Positions 22,634 through 33,195 of a stretch of 64,000 nucleotides of DNA are shown one piece after another. The number at the start of each line of letters is the position of its first letter. The stretch's first letter is position 1. The translations under genes were made by a program, and so were the position numbers. The notes under the pieces were generated by a model. That model did no database searches. It was not told the origin of the DNA and worked only from the letters and a program-made list of their open reading frames with translations. Source of the DNA: Capsaspora owczarzaki ATCC 30864 (lineage: Eukaryota; Opisthokonta; Filasterea); NCBI RefSeq assembly GCF_000151315.2, contig NW_011887302.1:248001-312000 (forward strand), in the 5' to 3' direction.

Positions 22634-24746
22634 TCAAAAACGATCCAATGTGGCAAGGAGGTGTCCAAACGTTGGGCGATCGTCAGTGTCGTCGTCAAGA
22701 CACTCGAGGGCAAGAGTGACCATCTTGCTGGCGCTTTGGCGCTCTTGGGTTGAAGCGAGCGCCGCGTCCAGCATGTCATAAATGTTCTTGTTTTTGACAG
22801 CTTTCCGCGTCTCTGCTTTCAGGCGGTTGCTTGGTTTCATTGCAGTCAACAATTCCAGCAGAATCATGCCGAATGCATACACGTCTGTCTTAATGGTCAT
22901 GCGACCTTCGCGGAAGTCGGGACACACGTAAGCCGTTGTACCTTGAAGGTTCTGGGTGCGAAGGTAGCTTTTCTCATCAAGGCGTTGGGCAACACGAACA
23001 AGCCCAAAATCAGACACCTTTGCATTGAAGAACTCGCCCAAAAGCACATTGTCCGTCTTGAGATCAAGATGGAACAAAACATGATCAGGTGCGAAGACTG
23101 TCTGGACGTAGTTCATGCCACGCGAGACATCCACGGCAATGCGATGGCGCTGAGACCAAGTCAGCGGAGGGGTGTCCTTCTTGCAATCCAAGCGGTCGCG
23201 CACAGAACCGTTTTGCATAAACTCGTACACCAAGCAATATTCACCGTGCGCTTCGGCATAGAATAGAATGGTAATGATATTTCGGTGACGGAATCGAGCG
23301 AGAGCAGATAGTTCTGCTAGAAAAGTGGCATAGCTTTCGATCGTTTCGGCGGACAGCTTCTTGATGGCGACGCGTGATCCATCCAGACTGGCGGCGTACA
23401 CGCGACCAAATGCTCCTTCGCCGAGCAGAGAGTCAGCAAAACTGTTGGTGGCGGTGACGAGAGTTGACAACGGAATCTGAGGGATGGGGTGGCCAGAGTT
23501 CGGATGGTTGCGCTCAAGCGCGTCAATCCGCTCATGAGCTGATTTTAGTTCATGATTCCTGGTCACAAGCTCGGAGCGAAGCTGTTGCAGCTCCTGATCT
23601 TTCACAGAGAGCTCCGAGCGCCATTGCTGAGCTTTGGCAGCGTGATCGTAACGCAATTGCTGAATATCGGCGATATGTATAACGCCTGCTGCAGCACGAG
23701 CTACAATCTGATTCAGTTCGGCAAGCGACGGAACACGTTGGTTGTCAAGACCCCTGCCATCCAAGAAACGCCAATTTCGCTCAAGCAAGTGAATGGGTTG
23801 TTGTTCGGATTGAACTTAATGCAAGAATCCCATAAAACGGCAGAATCTTACACTAGTTTACAAATGGAATTGCCTGTTTGATTGAGTATTTTGATTCCAA
23901 CGTTGGTCAGGAGGTTGTTGTCCAAACTGTTGTCGTCAGGAATCTTGTCAGAGTGAAGCAAGAATTAAACGACCTCAGCACATCTTGAAGTGTTCAATGT
24001 TTACCGAAGGTAAGTCAGCGTCTTGTTTACTTTGAGTGCTTCAGCAATGAAAAATGCTCCTAAGTCGTCAATCTGATTCGAGTCCAAACTATCCGTCCCC
24101 TCCATCAGTGAGTCACTCTGAATGGCATCCGCTGCATCATCCACTCACATGCACCAATCAAAGTGAGATGACATACCCGAGAAAATCCAATGTCGTGTTG
24201 ACTTTGAGAGCTTCTGCAATCGCCTGTGCTCCAGCATTGCCAATCTCATTGTGGCTCAAGCTGGTTATCCCCTCCATCAGTGAGCTTTCTGAATGCTTTT
24301 TGCTGGATTTCTCACTCACAAACATCAGCAGAAGTGAGGTGACGTACTAGAACTGAGGCAGCGACGTGTTCACTTTGAGTCCCTCAGCCAGCGTCTGCGC
24401 TATGGCATCGCCAATGTGATTACACTCCAGACTGTCCATTCCCTCTCCATCAGTGAGCTTTCTGAATGCCACATGCATCAGTCAAGGTGAGATGCCTTAC
24501 GAGACCCAAGGCGCTTTTGTCTGGTTCAGTTTGAGTACCTCAGCAACCGCCTGTGCTCCAGCCTCGTCTAAGTCACTGTCTTTCACACTGTCCTTCCTCT
24601 TTGTCAGAACACACACACACACACATAGCTGACACACTGTGCAATAAGCTTGGAGATACTGTATCTTACAAGAGCACTTTACCACCTTCCTGGGCAAAGT
24701 CAAACCAAAAGCGTTGACGCTCAGTCATATTCTCATAAGACACCAT
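22634..24746 (-). CDS. Leucine-rich-repeat TKL/IRAK-like protein kinase, one exon per LRR
   Basis: Seven minus-strand exons: 24670-24746 (ATG at 24746), 24501-24587, 24348-24431, 24177-24260, 24005-24088, 23862-23926 and 22634-23814. They sum to 1662 bases, 553 residues, fully in phase. Exons 2-5 are 87, 84, 84 and 84 bases, each coding one ribonuclease-inhibitor/NLR-type LRR (LxxNxIGxAGAQAIAEALKVNxTL), with introns always in phase 2. A half repeat, a coiled coil (about residues 215-265) and a kinase (about 275-550) follow. Kinase motifs: GEGAFGRVY, VAIKK, FLAELSAL, FHLDLKTDNVLL, SDFGLV. The HRD arginine is leucine (HLD), and the APE motif reads CPDF. There is no signal peptide or transmembrane helix, so it is probably a cytosolic sensor-type kinase. 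The catalytic Asp, Lys and DFG are kept, so activity is plausible. Confidence 0.85.
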
Positions 24747-25122
24747 TGGAGCGCTGAATCAGCACAACGAAACTAAGACTGTCCCTTCCCAACATAACAA
24801 GCTTCAAATGGATATGCCAATCTGTCTCTAGACTCAACGCCAGAACGACCCATTTTCGCCTCCGCAATTTTTCAGATCTGTACTCGACATTCACGATGGC
24901 GGTAAATCTGCAGTTTTGTCAAGCGTTGCGAGTGTCATCCACCCACAAAGATGGGCACTTCATGCTTTTATGTTGATTCGTTGGCGGCTTGACTTGATTT
25001 CTCAGAAATGTTGTTGATTTCAGCTCTCAGTTCTCATTCTCTCTCTCCTTTTTTGTTTTCAGAGTCTTCAGCTCGATCGTTTTGTTCACTGCCCTTTGAA
25101 ACTTTGCTTTCAGTAACACACG
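24747..25122. promoter_or_regulatory. Divergent promoter region, LRR kinase and INO80C
   Basis: 376 bases between two start codons facing away from each other. T/C-rich sequence lies just before the INO80C ATG. No specific element is recognised. Confidence 0.4.
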
Positions 25123-26846
25123 ATGGCTCGTCTGCGCCACCAAACTGCAGCTGCACCAGCGTCTGTGGTGAGGCGCGCCGTGTCTTCATCGTCCTCAGAG
25201 TCTGAGAGCGATGACCAGCATCACGGTCGACCTGTCGCTGCTGCACGCCAAACTGCCACCGTGCGAGCACACGCAGCACGAAGCAGAGAAACGCACCATG
25301 AACCAGCGCCAGTGGCAGTGGCAGTGGCAGCGGTGCCACAGCGTCGAGCTGCAGCAGCGGCGGCTGGATTGAGCCCAAGAGCGAACAAGCGCCAACTCAA
25401 TGATGATGATGAGGACGACGACGACGATGATGCAAGCGAAGGTGACGACGACAGTGATGATCAAGATGAAGACGAGGACGAGGACGAGAGCGAGGACGAG
25501 AGCGAGGACGACGAGGAAGTTGCTCGACCTCCTGCGAAACGAGGACGAGGAAGGCCACCAAAGCGAACTACTCATGATACCGACAAGAAGAAGCATGGAG
25601 GAGCAAGATCTGCCAAGAAGAATGCAAGAAAACCGGGGCGATCCGCTGCGAAAGCGAAACCAAGCAAGCTTCGAGCTGCAACCAGCCAGAACCGGAGGGC
25701 GAATTCGACGCGAGGTGCACGACGTAGGCACGGCAGCGACGAAGAGGAAGAAGATGAAGACGACGACGACGAGGACGATAGTGACGAGGACGAGGACAGC
25801 GAAGAGGACGAGGACGATGAAGAAGAGTCGGAAGCCGAATCCGACGACAGTTTGCCACGACAAAGACGCGGACGTGCACCTGCTCAACAGAGTAACAGCC
25901 GACAGCAATGGGTGCGAAGATCGTCGCGACAGCGGGCCGAGACAAACTACCATGAAGATGACCTGTCAGCGCACGAGGATAGCGACAACTCAGCTGCAGT
26001 TCAACCCAAGCAACCCAAGACTTTGACGGAGCTCCCAGCAGCTACAACAACGGGGGCCAAGCGACCTGCAGCAGCACAAGAACTTATCTCATCCTCAAAA
26101 GATCGCACCAAACGACGTCGTGTGGAACTTAGCGACAGCGAAGTCGGCAGCGATGCCAACGCTGATTCAAATATTCCCAGCGACATACTCGTGAATGAAG
26201 AGGAGCAGAAAGTCAGTGAAAAGACCGAGACGACAGGCCGCAAGGTGCCTCGGAAGGTACAAGCGCCGTCCTGCGTGCGCCGTTCAGTTTGTGTTGGCCC
26301 CAATCTCACTCATCCTGTGAAATGTCGAATGTTTTTGGTGATGGTGGGTGAAACTAGGGACGACCTCCCAAGAACATGCCTCCTCGTCGTGTGGCTGCTG
26401 CTGCGCTCCCGCTGCCAGCCGCTCCGCCTCCACCAAGCTTCAAAACCCAATCTTTCTCTGTAGGTCATACCAGCGGCCGTGTATTTTGTTGTCTGGGCAC
26501 CGAGAATGGTTTGTTGCTCATTCCACGGCATAATTCGTTCCAGGATATTTACCCGCCAAACCGCAACAATCAGCGAACCTGGAAGAGTCTGAAACAAGTC
26601 ATCGCAGCAGAGCGAAGCCTTCCCTGGGGCCACGATGTGCCCACATATTCCAGCATTGAAGCTCCGCCATCGATGCTTCCCGCGAAAAAGTACGCCGACG
26701 TGTCAAGCTTGCCTGCTCCCTACATGGACCCGCGGACAAAGCTGCGTTATGCCACCATCCCCGAGTTTGAGTATGCGCGATCGCTTCCATCGCATATCGC
26801 ACACGGCTATCTAGAACTACGGGGTGTACGCATGACTCTGGCCTGA
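25123..26846 (+). CDS. INO80C: INO80 chromatin-remodelling complex subunit C (IES6-like) with acidic AT-hook extension
   Basis: Proposed exons are 25123-26256, 26373-26459 and 26544-26846, 507 residues in phase. The last exon carries the family signature: QRTWKSLKQVIAAERSLPW, APPSMLPAKKYADVSSL, YMDPRTKLRYATIPEFEYAR and HIAHGYLELR, very close to human INO80C and yeast Ies6, including the YL1-C domain. This subunit joins Arp5 in the INO80 module that contacts the nucleosome. The first 378 residues are unlike other INO80C proteins: Asp/Glu runs, Lys/Arg patches and an AT-hook (KRGRGRPPKR), suggesting DNA or histone binding. The second intron (26460-26543) is 84 bases and in frame, so its removal is inferred from homology. 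An alternative is that a short INO80C starts at the ATG at 26376 and the acidic ORF is a separate gene. Confidence 0.8.
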
Positions 26847-26922
26847 GATTGTGTTGGCACATGTTTGATATTTTGTTCTCACAGCAAAAGCCTTTTGCAA
26901 TCCTGGCTGCTGGCTGTATTTA

Positions 26923-28143
26923 TTATTGTTCCTCTTGTGCTTCATCAAGAAGTTTTCGCTTTTGCTTGAGCAGTTGCTGGCGCACATACTCTACGTCGCG
27001 GTGATCGAGGCGGCTTGCCGCCATCTCGTAGGCGGCAAAGCCAACCACCAGCAGAAGACGATCAGTGGTCATGACTGGCGTCGACAGAAGGACCAGCAAA
27101 GCTCCAATGAGCATTGGATGCCGCATGTGTCGATAGAGAGCCTGAACGCGTTGCGAACGGTAGACGATCGGTGCATCACGGTTGATGAAGGCGTATCGGA
27201 TCTGCCATGCGTGGAAAAAAAGAGAGCAAACAAGGGGTGAATCGTCAGTCGTCAGTCGGCAAGTTGCAAACAAGGGCGTCTCGAGCGGTGACAGGATGTT
27301 TTTTTTTTGGGACATACTTGAAGCAGTCCCAACAACTCAAGGTAGTCGACCTGCACGGCCGCCGAAAAGATGAGAATCCAGCCCAGAATGTGCGCCAGAT
27401 CCAGAGGCAAGCGCAAGTGCGGCGACACATCCCACACCATCGACCCAAAGCGCCAATTGAGAAGGACAACCTGAGAAAATGACACAGCGAAATTAGGACG
27501 GCCATACGCTTTGGATTTACCCTGCGGCAGAACAACAGAAGCACTTACCTCCAAGCACACAGAGCTGGCAAGCACATAGACGGATCGCTCGACAATGTTC
27601 GGGCAGATCCGAGCCAAAACCCGAGTCTTGAACCACTGGGTTGCCATCGCCGAGTGCTGGACGGCGAACAGGATTAACAATCCGCAATCGACTGCCAACA
27701 AACCAAGAAAATAAGAACCAAAAAACAGTGAGAGCACGAACTGATTGATACGTTGTGAATGTATGCGTCGATGTGTGCATGGAAGGAGATTGAGAAATTT
27801 GAGAAGATAGGTTGACCGACGCTTTCCCCCCTTCAACACTTCAACACGGTTGGCAATTGAGGAATCAATCACCAACGAATGGCACGAGTGGATGAGTGAG
27901 GGAACGCGGTGACGTGGGGGGGGCAATGGTGGAAGGGTTACCGACGAGCGCGGGAAACCGAGCGTTCGAATTGGAACCAGCCGCAGAGCCACCAGGCGCA
28001 GGCGGACCAGCGTGCAGGAAGGCGACAGTGTGGAGAATCACAGCAACGGTCACAATGTATGTGCTGAAGCCGAACGCGGCGCTCAGGAGAAGCCCGATGC
28101 GCGACCGTTGTGCTGGCTGAGCGCCCGTCGTGCTACTGCTCAT
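26923..28143 (-). CDS. NRM: Nurim-like nuclear envelope membrane protein
   Basis: Four exons: 27942-28143, 27549-27691, 27318-27470 and 26923-27201, giving 258 residues in phase (human Nurim 262). Diagnostic segments are DCGLLILFAVQHSAMA, IVERSVYVLASSVCLE, ILIFSAAVQVDYLELLGL, RHMRHPMLIGALLVLL and TTDRLLLVVGFAAYEM, all in the order of animal Nurim. The fold belongs to the isoprenylcysteine methyltransferase/NnrU superfamily, with several membrane helices. In animals Nurim sits in the inner nuclear membrane and its function is unresolved. The N-terminal helix (FGFSTYIVTVAVILHTVAFL) is followed by a Gly/Ala/Pro loop. A tightly packed minus-strand neighbour, saccharopine dehydrogenase, ends upstream at 28357. 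Confidence 0.85.
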
Positions 28144-28356
28144 TGATCGTCGAAGTCGTCGAGAGACGAATGGTATGAACAGGACTGATCAGCTCAAGTG
28201 AAATTGGAGCTGAGAATTATAGAACAACGGATCAAAGGAGGAGACGATCGCTACAACGAGATGAACCGTTTAAAATTTGACAGTGTATTCATCAAAACTT
28301 GACACACTCGCAAATCACAACTCGCAACAGAGAAGAGAAGAAGAGACTTTGTTAGC

Positions 28357-31170
28357 TTAAACAGACTCCTCGATGCATGTGATATGCTCGGCCTCGAGCT
28401 CCTTGAGCAGGGGCAGGTAGACGTCAGGAGTCATGGGCGCAATAACACCCTTGCGGTTGATAACGCCTGCAACCAGATAAGAACAGAGCAACAGAAAAAC
28501 GGATTGTCCGTGAGACAAAAGAGGTGTGCCATAGAGCCATTCGAACATTGAAAGCCAACCAAAAATTGAAACAAAACAGCAAACACGTTGAACTTGTTTG
28601 CGTACCATCCAAAATGAGCTGCGTGGCAATGCCGCAAGGAACACCAACAGTGCGAGCCATAGCAGTGATGCCGTCAGGCTGACCGTACTCAAGAAGGGTG
28701 GCCGTGCGGGTCTCCTGCGAATATTCATTCATTTTTCAGAATACATCAGTGTTGTTTTGGTCAAAACAAGTTTCTCCCTAATGATGTACCCACCTTGCGA
28801 CCGTCAGCCCACTCGATTTCGAACTTGTGCTGAAGCATGATCATGTCGCGCTCGCCAGGGCCGAACGACATTTTCTTTTCCAGCGTCGCGGACAAGGTGT
28901 CGAGAAGGGTGCCGCGCTTGTCGGCAGGGTCGGCCGAAAGCATGCCAAGCCTACAGACCGAAAGAGGGCAACAGTGAAATTAGTGGAGGAAGGTCAGGAT
29001 TGCAGAGGCCAGGAAAAGTCCCACAAGTGCAGCAGTTTTGAACAAAACAAAAAAACCACATGACTCCATACCACTTGAAACCGTGGATGACACGCTTCTT
29101 TTCATCGCCAGTGAGTTGGGCTTTGGTGGCGATGGCCTCTTGGATCACCCTGGAAGTTTGAACACATTCCACAGATGCAAGCAAACTTGTGAGAATTCGT
29201 GGCGTAAAACCATCAAACCCTCCCTGCCCTCCTCCAAAACGTGCAAAAACACACGCAAAACGACTCACTCTGAGGAAGCAGCAACACCCAAAAGCTTGCC
29301 CAAGATATCAAGCCACGACTGAGCGGGTGCATCGGCAGCCAGATGTGCTTGCGGCTCGTCGCTCAGCAAACCGATGTCGGCAAAGGTCAGCACAAAGCGC
29401 GGGTTGCCTTGGTAGCGGAGAGTTCCACGCAGAATAGTGTGGGCCTCGGGAATGTTGTAACGCTGCTCGTAAGGCGCCGAGTCGCGGTTGGGGTAGCCCT
29501 CGAATGCGAATGCGGGGTAGATGAAAATTGGCTTGGGGCCCTTGCGCAACAGCTCGGGACCGGGGATAGAGACAATCTGCGTTGTTGCGTCGGATGAAAA
29601 ATGGGACAAGGGACATGGTGACAAGTTAGAATCTGGCAAGCCAACCAAAACCTCGTCGAAACAAACAAACAAATCCAACCCCCCCCGCCTCCCGCCCCTT
29701 CTCAAACACCAGCATGCCTCACCTCGCCATTCTCCTTGAACTTGGCGGCGTTGCGGGCAGCGAGCAGGACACCGCGAGGAGACCAGCTGAACTTGTAGCC
29801 AAGAGGGTTGTTGGAGCTCTCGGGCGCTGGAAGACCGCCACAGTACGAGAGGAAGGAAAGCACCTTGCCGCCCTTGGCATGAACCTCGTCGATGGTCTTC
29901 ATGGCGTAGACGTGGTCCACACCGGGGTCGACGCCAATTTCGTTCATGACAGTGACGCCAGCAGCCTTGGCAGCCTCGTCATGCTCGAGCATGGCGGGCG
30001 AGATGTAGCTCGTCGAGACAAAGTCCTTCTTGTTCTTGACGGCGGACTTGATGATGAGCGCATGGAAGGTGTAGGGGATCAAGCTGATGGGGGAGGAGTT
30101 GGATGAGTTTAGTGGTGTCGAAAACTTTTCATTCTCAGTCATCGACTCGGAGCAGCTGCGATTGCAGTTTACCTGATCACAATGTCGTGGGCAGCGACAG
30201 CAGCATCGACAGCAGCTTCATCGGTGACGGCGAGCTGAAGAGGAGCAGTCTTGCCTTCCGGGAACTTGGCCGAGAGCTTCTGCGCCGAGGTCAGAGTGCG
30301 TGCAGCTGTTTCGAATCAAAATGACATTATAAAAAAATCCCAGTGAGTTGATGAGTTTTTTGTGTTTTTGTTTTGTGAGGTGGAAGTGTTTTGGAGTCAA
30401 GGCAAAGAAAACGCAAAAAGGGCGGAGAGATTGGATGATCGGACACAGCGACCAATGTTGAAAACGGCGACCCCCTTCTCCGAAGAGAGACCCCAAGAGC
30501 AGAGGATGCTCGTGCACAGCGTCACTGCGACGGGGCGGGGGGGGGGGTGATTGGATGCTGGGGACAGCGGGGGCGAGCGGCAAAAGAGCGAGATCCCGGC
30601 CACTGAGCGGACAAGTGAGGGAGCGAGGGACTCAGTGTGAAGGCGAGCAGCAGCAGCAAGCAGCAGCAAGCAGCAGTGACATGCCTCGTCAATTGCCATC
30701 CATCAGCACACATCAAAGCCGTGCGGCGAGACGGATTCCACTTGGAACCAAAAAAACGCATGCGGAGAGATAGAGATAGAGAGAGTGCATTGAGGAAGGA
30801 GGGAGAGTGAGTGCTTTGCTTACCGATCGTCACAAAGTTCTCTGGGCGGCGGAGCATGTACTCGACGAACGGCGGGGCCACGTAGCCAGCACCAAACAGC
30901 AGGATTTTCCTAGTGTGGGTGATGCATTGCGGAGAGGAGTCAAGGCGGCGGCGGGGGGGGGGAGAAACGTTGGAGTGAGTGAGCAAAAACGCATGAGGCA
31001 ATGCGAACGTGACCGTGGCACAGTGCATTAGGGGGGGGGGGAGAAGGGGGATGCATCTTGTTGCTCGCATTGCACAGATCATCAGGGAGTGTTTTCATAT
31101 ATGGGGGGGGGGGAAAGGGAAGGGTGGTTGACGGGAGAGAGTGTCGGATTGTAGAGCTGTACTTGGTCAT
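28357..31170 (-). CDS. LYS9: Saccharopine dehydrogenase (NADP+, L-glutamate-forming), LYS9-type
   Basis: Nine exons: 31163-31170 (only 8 bases, ATGACCAA), 30824-30909, 30173-30305, 29723-30083, 29269-29576, 29072-29149, 28794-28950, 28606-28714 and 28357-28466. They total 1350 bases and 449 residues, in phase; yeast Lys9 has 446. The N-terminus MTKKILLFGAGYVAPP is a Rossmann dinucleotide-binding motif. Substrate-domain segments include SLIPYTFHALIIKSAV, STSYISPAMLEHDEAA, NEIGVDPGVDHVYAMK and GIATQLILDG near the end. The enzyme interconverts saccharopine with glutamate and aminoadipate semialdehyde, in fungal lysine synthesis or in lysine breakdown. No lysine-ketoglutarate reductase domain is fused, unlike the animal bifunctional protein. 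The direction of the pathway here cannot be told from this gene alone. Confidence 0.92.
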
Positions 31171-31693
31171 GGTTGTTTTGCTTTGAGAGATCAAAGAGTG
31201 AGCTTTTGAATGTCAACTCCTACAATAGGGAATTGAGTCATGTCTGGTACTGTAAATGCAAGTCTAACGTGGTGCTATCAAACGCATGGGAGCCGCCTCG
31301 CTTTCGAGTCCCGGAGACAAACTCTTGAATTGGCGAAGAGCGCAAGATCGGCGATTCTCGCGTTTTTTGTCACACGACTTTTGGCTCAGACACATGTCAC
31401 AGAGTGTTGAAACAGTGACCGAGCCCTGCGTGAGAGTTAGGGACTGACGAGTCGAATTTGAAGGGGTGGAACGCTGCATTTTTACGACGAGTCGATTTTG
31501 AACGCTGCTGCATTTTTACGAGACAAAGACATAGATATGGAGATTTATCTGAGTAGGGGTTCGCGGGGGTTCATGCCACAACCAACATCATCCACGCACG
31601 ACCAGCAAGAGTGTCTCGACCTCGAACGGAGTGAACGAGAGCTCAATGCCGCCGCTGCTCCAGGTTGCCACCGAGCTGGACCAACAAAACAGC
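31171..31693. other. Intergenic region, no gene seen
   Basis: 523 bases between the saccharopine dehydrogenase start and the stop of the next minus-strand gene. Two near-repeated segments around ACGAGTCGA(A/T)TTTGAA occur at about 31447 and 31486. No coding feature is recognised. Confidence 0.45.
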
Positions 31694-32347
31694 TCAAGCT
31701 GACTGCGCTTTCGCTGAACTGCAGTTGAGACTGCCGTTGGCAAGGTTCTCAGCAGCTGCGCTTTCTCCACTGCTCACGCCGAGTCGCTCCAGTCGCTCCA
31801 GCAACTGGGAAATGTCAAGCGCCTCGGTCCGGGCAAAGTTCACGAGAGACTTGTACTGACGCGTCTCGCGCAGTGGCGCTTCTGGAGTCGGTCGTCGCGC
31901 TTGTCCAATGTGATTGTGGCAGTAGTCAAAGAAAGAGCCCGTCCGCAAGCAGTGTCGGCCCTGCAAGGTGGTACCGTGACACTTTCGCGCGACAGCGTAC
32001 TGGCGAACCGTCAACGGCCAGATGCTCGTGTCGAGCACACGAACGGCCGCGAAATATGCGCGATTTTCGGGTAGCTCTTGAATGGTGACAAACAAGTAGC
32101 GGCCATCCAGCTGTCGACCGTCAAACTCGAGCGAATGCTTGGTCTCGGTTTTCTTGGACATTTTCACCGCCTCAAACGTTGTCTGGTTGACCAGCTCCAT
32201 ACATGTACAGTCACCGACGGGAAAGCGCAGCTGCCACACAACTCTGGAGCCTTTGTTGCGCACATTGAGATGACCTGCTCCATCGAACGTGGCGAGGTCG
32301 ACCAGGCGCGCGTTGAACGTTGCCTCTGCCAGGTCAACAACAGCCAT
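31694..32347 (-). CDS. Unknown protein with CxGTTxxGxxC...YCxxH putative zinc motif
   Basis: 217 residues from an ATG at 32347, without introns. I do not recognise the family. Residues about 130-155 read CHGTTLQGRHCLRTGSFFDYC followed by HNH, a CxGTTxxGxxCxR-x(n)-YCxxH pattern found in small zinc-binding modules of many plant, protist and viral proteins. The N-terminal two thirds look globular (FDGRQLDGRYLFVTIQELPE, WPLTVRQYAVARK). The C-terminus has a Leu/Glu-rich helix. No signal peptide or membrane helix. Flanking genes give no functional hint. Whether upstream exons exist is unclear. Confidence 0.55.
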   Translation of the reverse strand: MAVVDLAEATFNARLVDLATFDGAGHLNVRNKGSRVVWQLRFPVGDCTCMELVNQTTFEAVKMSKKTETKHSLEFDGRQLDGRYLFVTIQELPENRAYFAAVRVLDTSIWPLTVRQYAVARKCHGTTLQGRHCLRTGSFFDYCHNHIGQARRPTPEAPLRETRQYKSLVNFARTEALDISQLLERLERLGVSSGESAAAENLANGSLNCSSAKAQSA

Positions 32348-33195
32348 TGCTTGGCTTTGCCGTCTTCGTAAAGTCCACGCCCTTGAGCAGATCCCAACAC
32401 ACCAAAATGAATGCGGTCAGAGAGACTTGGCAAGTAGAGAGACTGAGATTCATCGCTGGCCGGGAACGCATGCGCCACGCCAAATGTAAAACACCTACGT
32501 CAATCGTCGTACAGCACGAGTCAAGCCGGAGCAGCCAGAAATGACCATGGTCAAGTCCTTGTTGGTCGCCAATCTCCTCAAAAGAAGAGTAGGTGCAATT
32601 CTTTCGTATCTTTGGCGGGAGATTGTAAAACGACTGAAGAGAGATCAAGACGACCGACGCCACCGTGTCAAAATGGCAACAAACGCGTGGAAACCGCAGA
32701 AGCAGCTCCGAGCATGTCGGAGAGTGACCTTTGAAGCATAGAGTTTCGCAGAGTTGAGGATGCCAGTCGGAACAGCTGAGCGACAATCCATCCATTCATT
32801 CATCCATCCAGTCATCCATGATCGTGATCCACTTCGCTGTTTTCCCCCCACCTTCTTTTTCCTTTTTTTTTTCCTTTTTTTTAAAATACATTTACAACTC
32901 GTGTTTATTTACTTAATTGTGCGTGGCACCCGAAATTTTCAATCACGCGCTTCTTTTTCATGTTCATTCCGTTACATCACGAAAAGCGCATGAGCGTCAT
33001 TGCTTTTTTGCCACTTCGTCATTCGATTTCTTCAACGAGCCCCCTCTCCGCTCTCTCCTTCCTACCCCCCCTCACGACGGATGCAATTCCACGAGCAACC
33101 CATGCAGCTAGTCAAACCCCCCAAGCAAAGCGCAACACGAGACAGCCAGAGCAAAGCATTACAAAAACGATTGTAAAACATAAACGATTTTAAAA
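32348..33195. other. Divergent intergenic region, no gene seen
   Basis: 848 bases between the unknown zinc-motif gene (-) and the P-type ATPase (+). T-rich at 32850-32890; CATC repeats at 32788-32812 (tccatccattcattcatccat). No coding exon is recognised. Confidence 0.45.

Noticed and set aside
26376-26846. INO80C as a stand-alone short gene from the ATG at 26376
   Set aside because: Possible, but the upstream acidic frame splices in phase at good GT-AG sites and has no other 3' end, so one longer gene is preferred.
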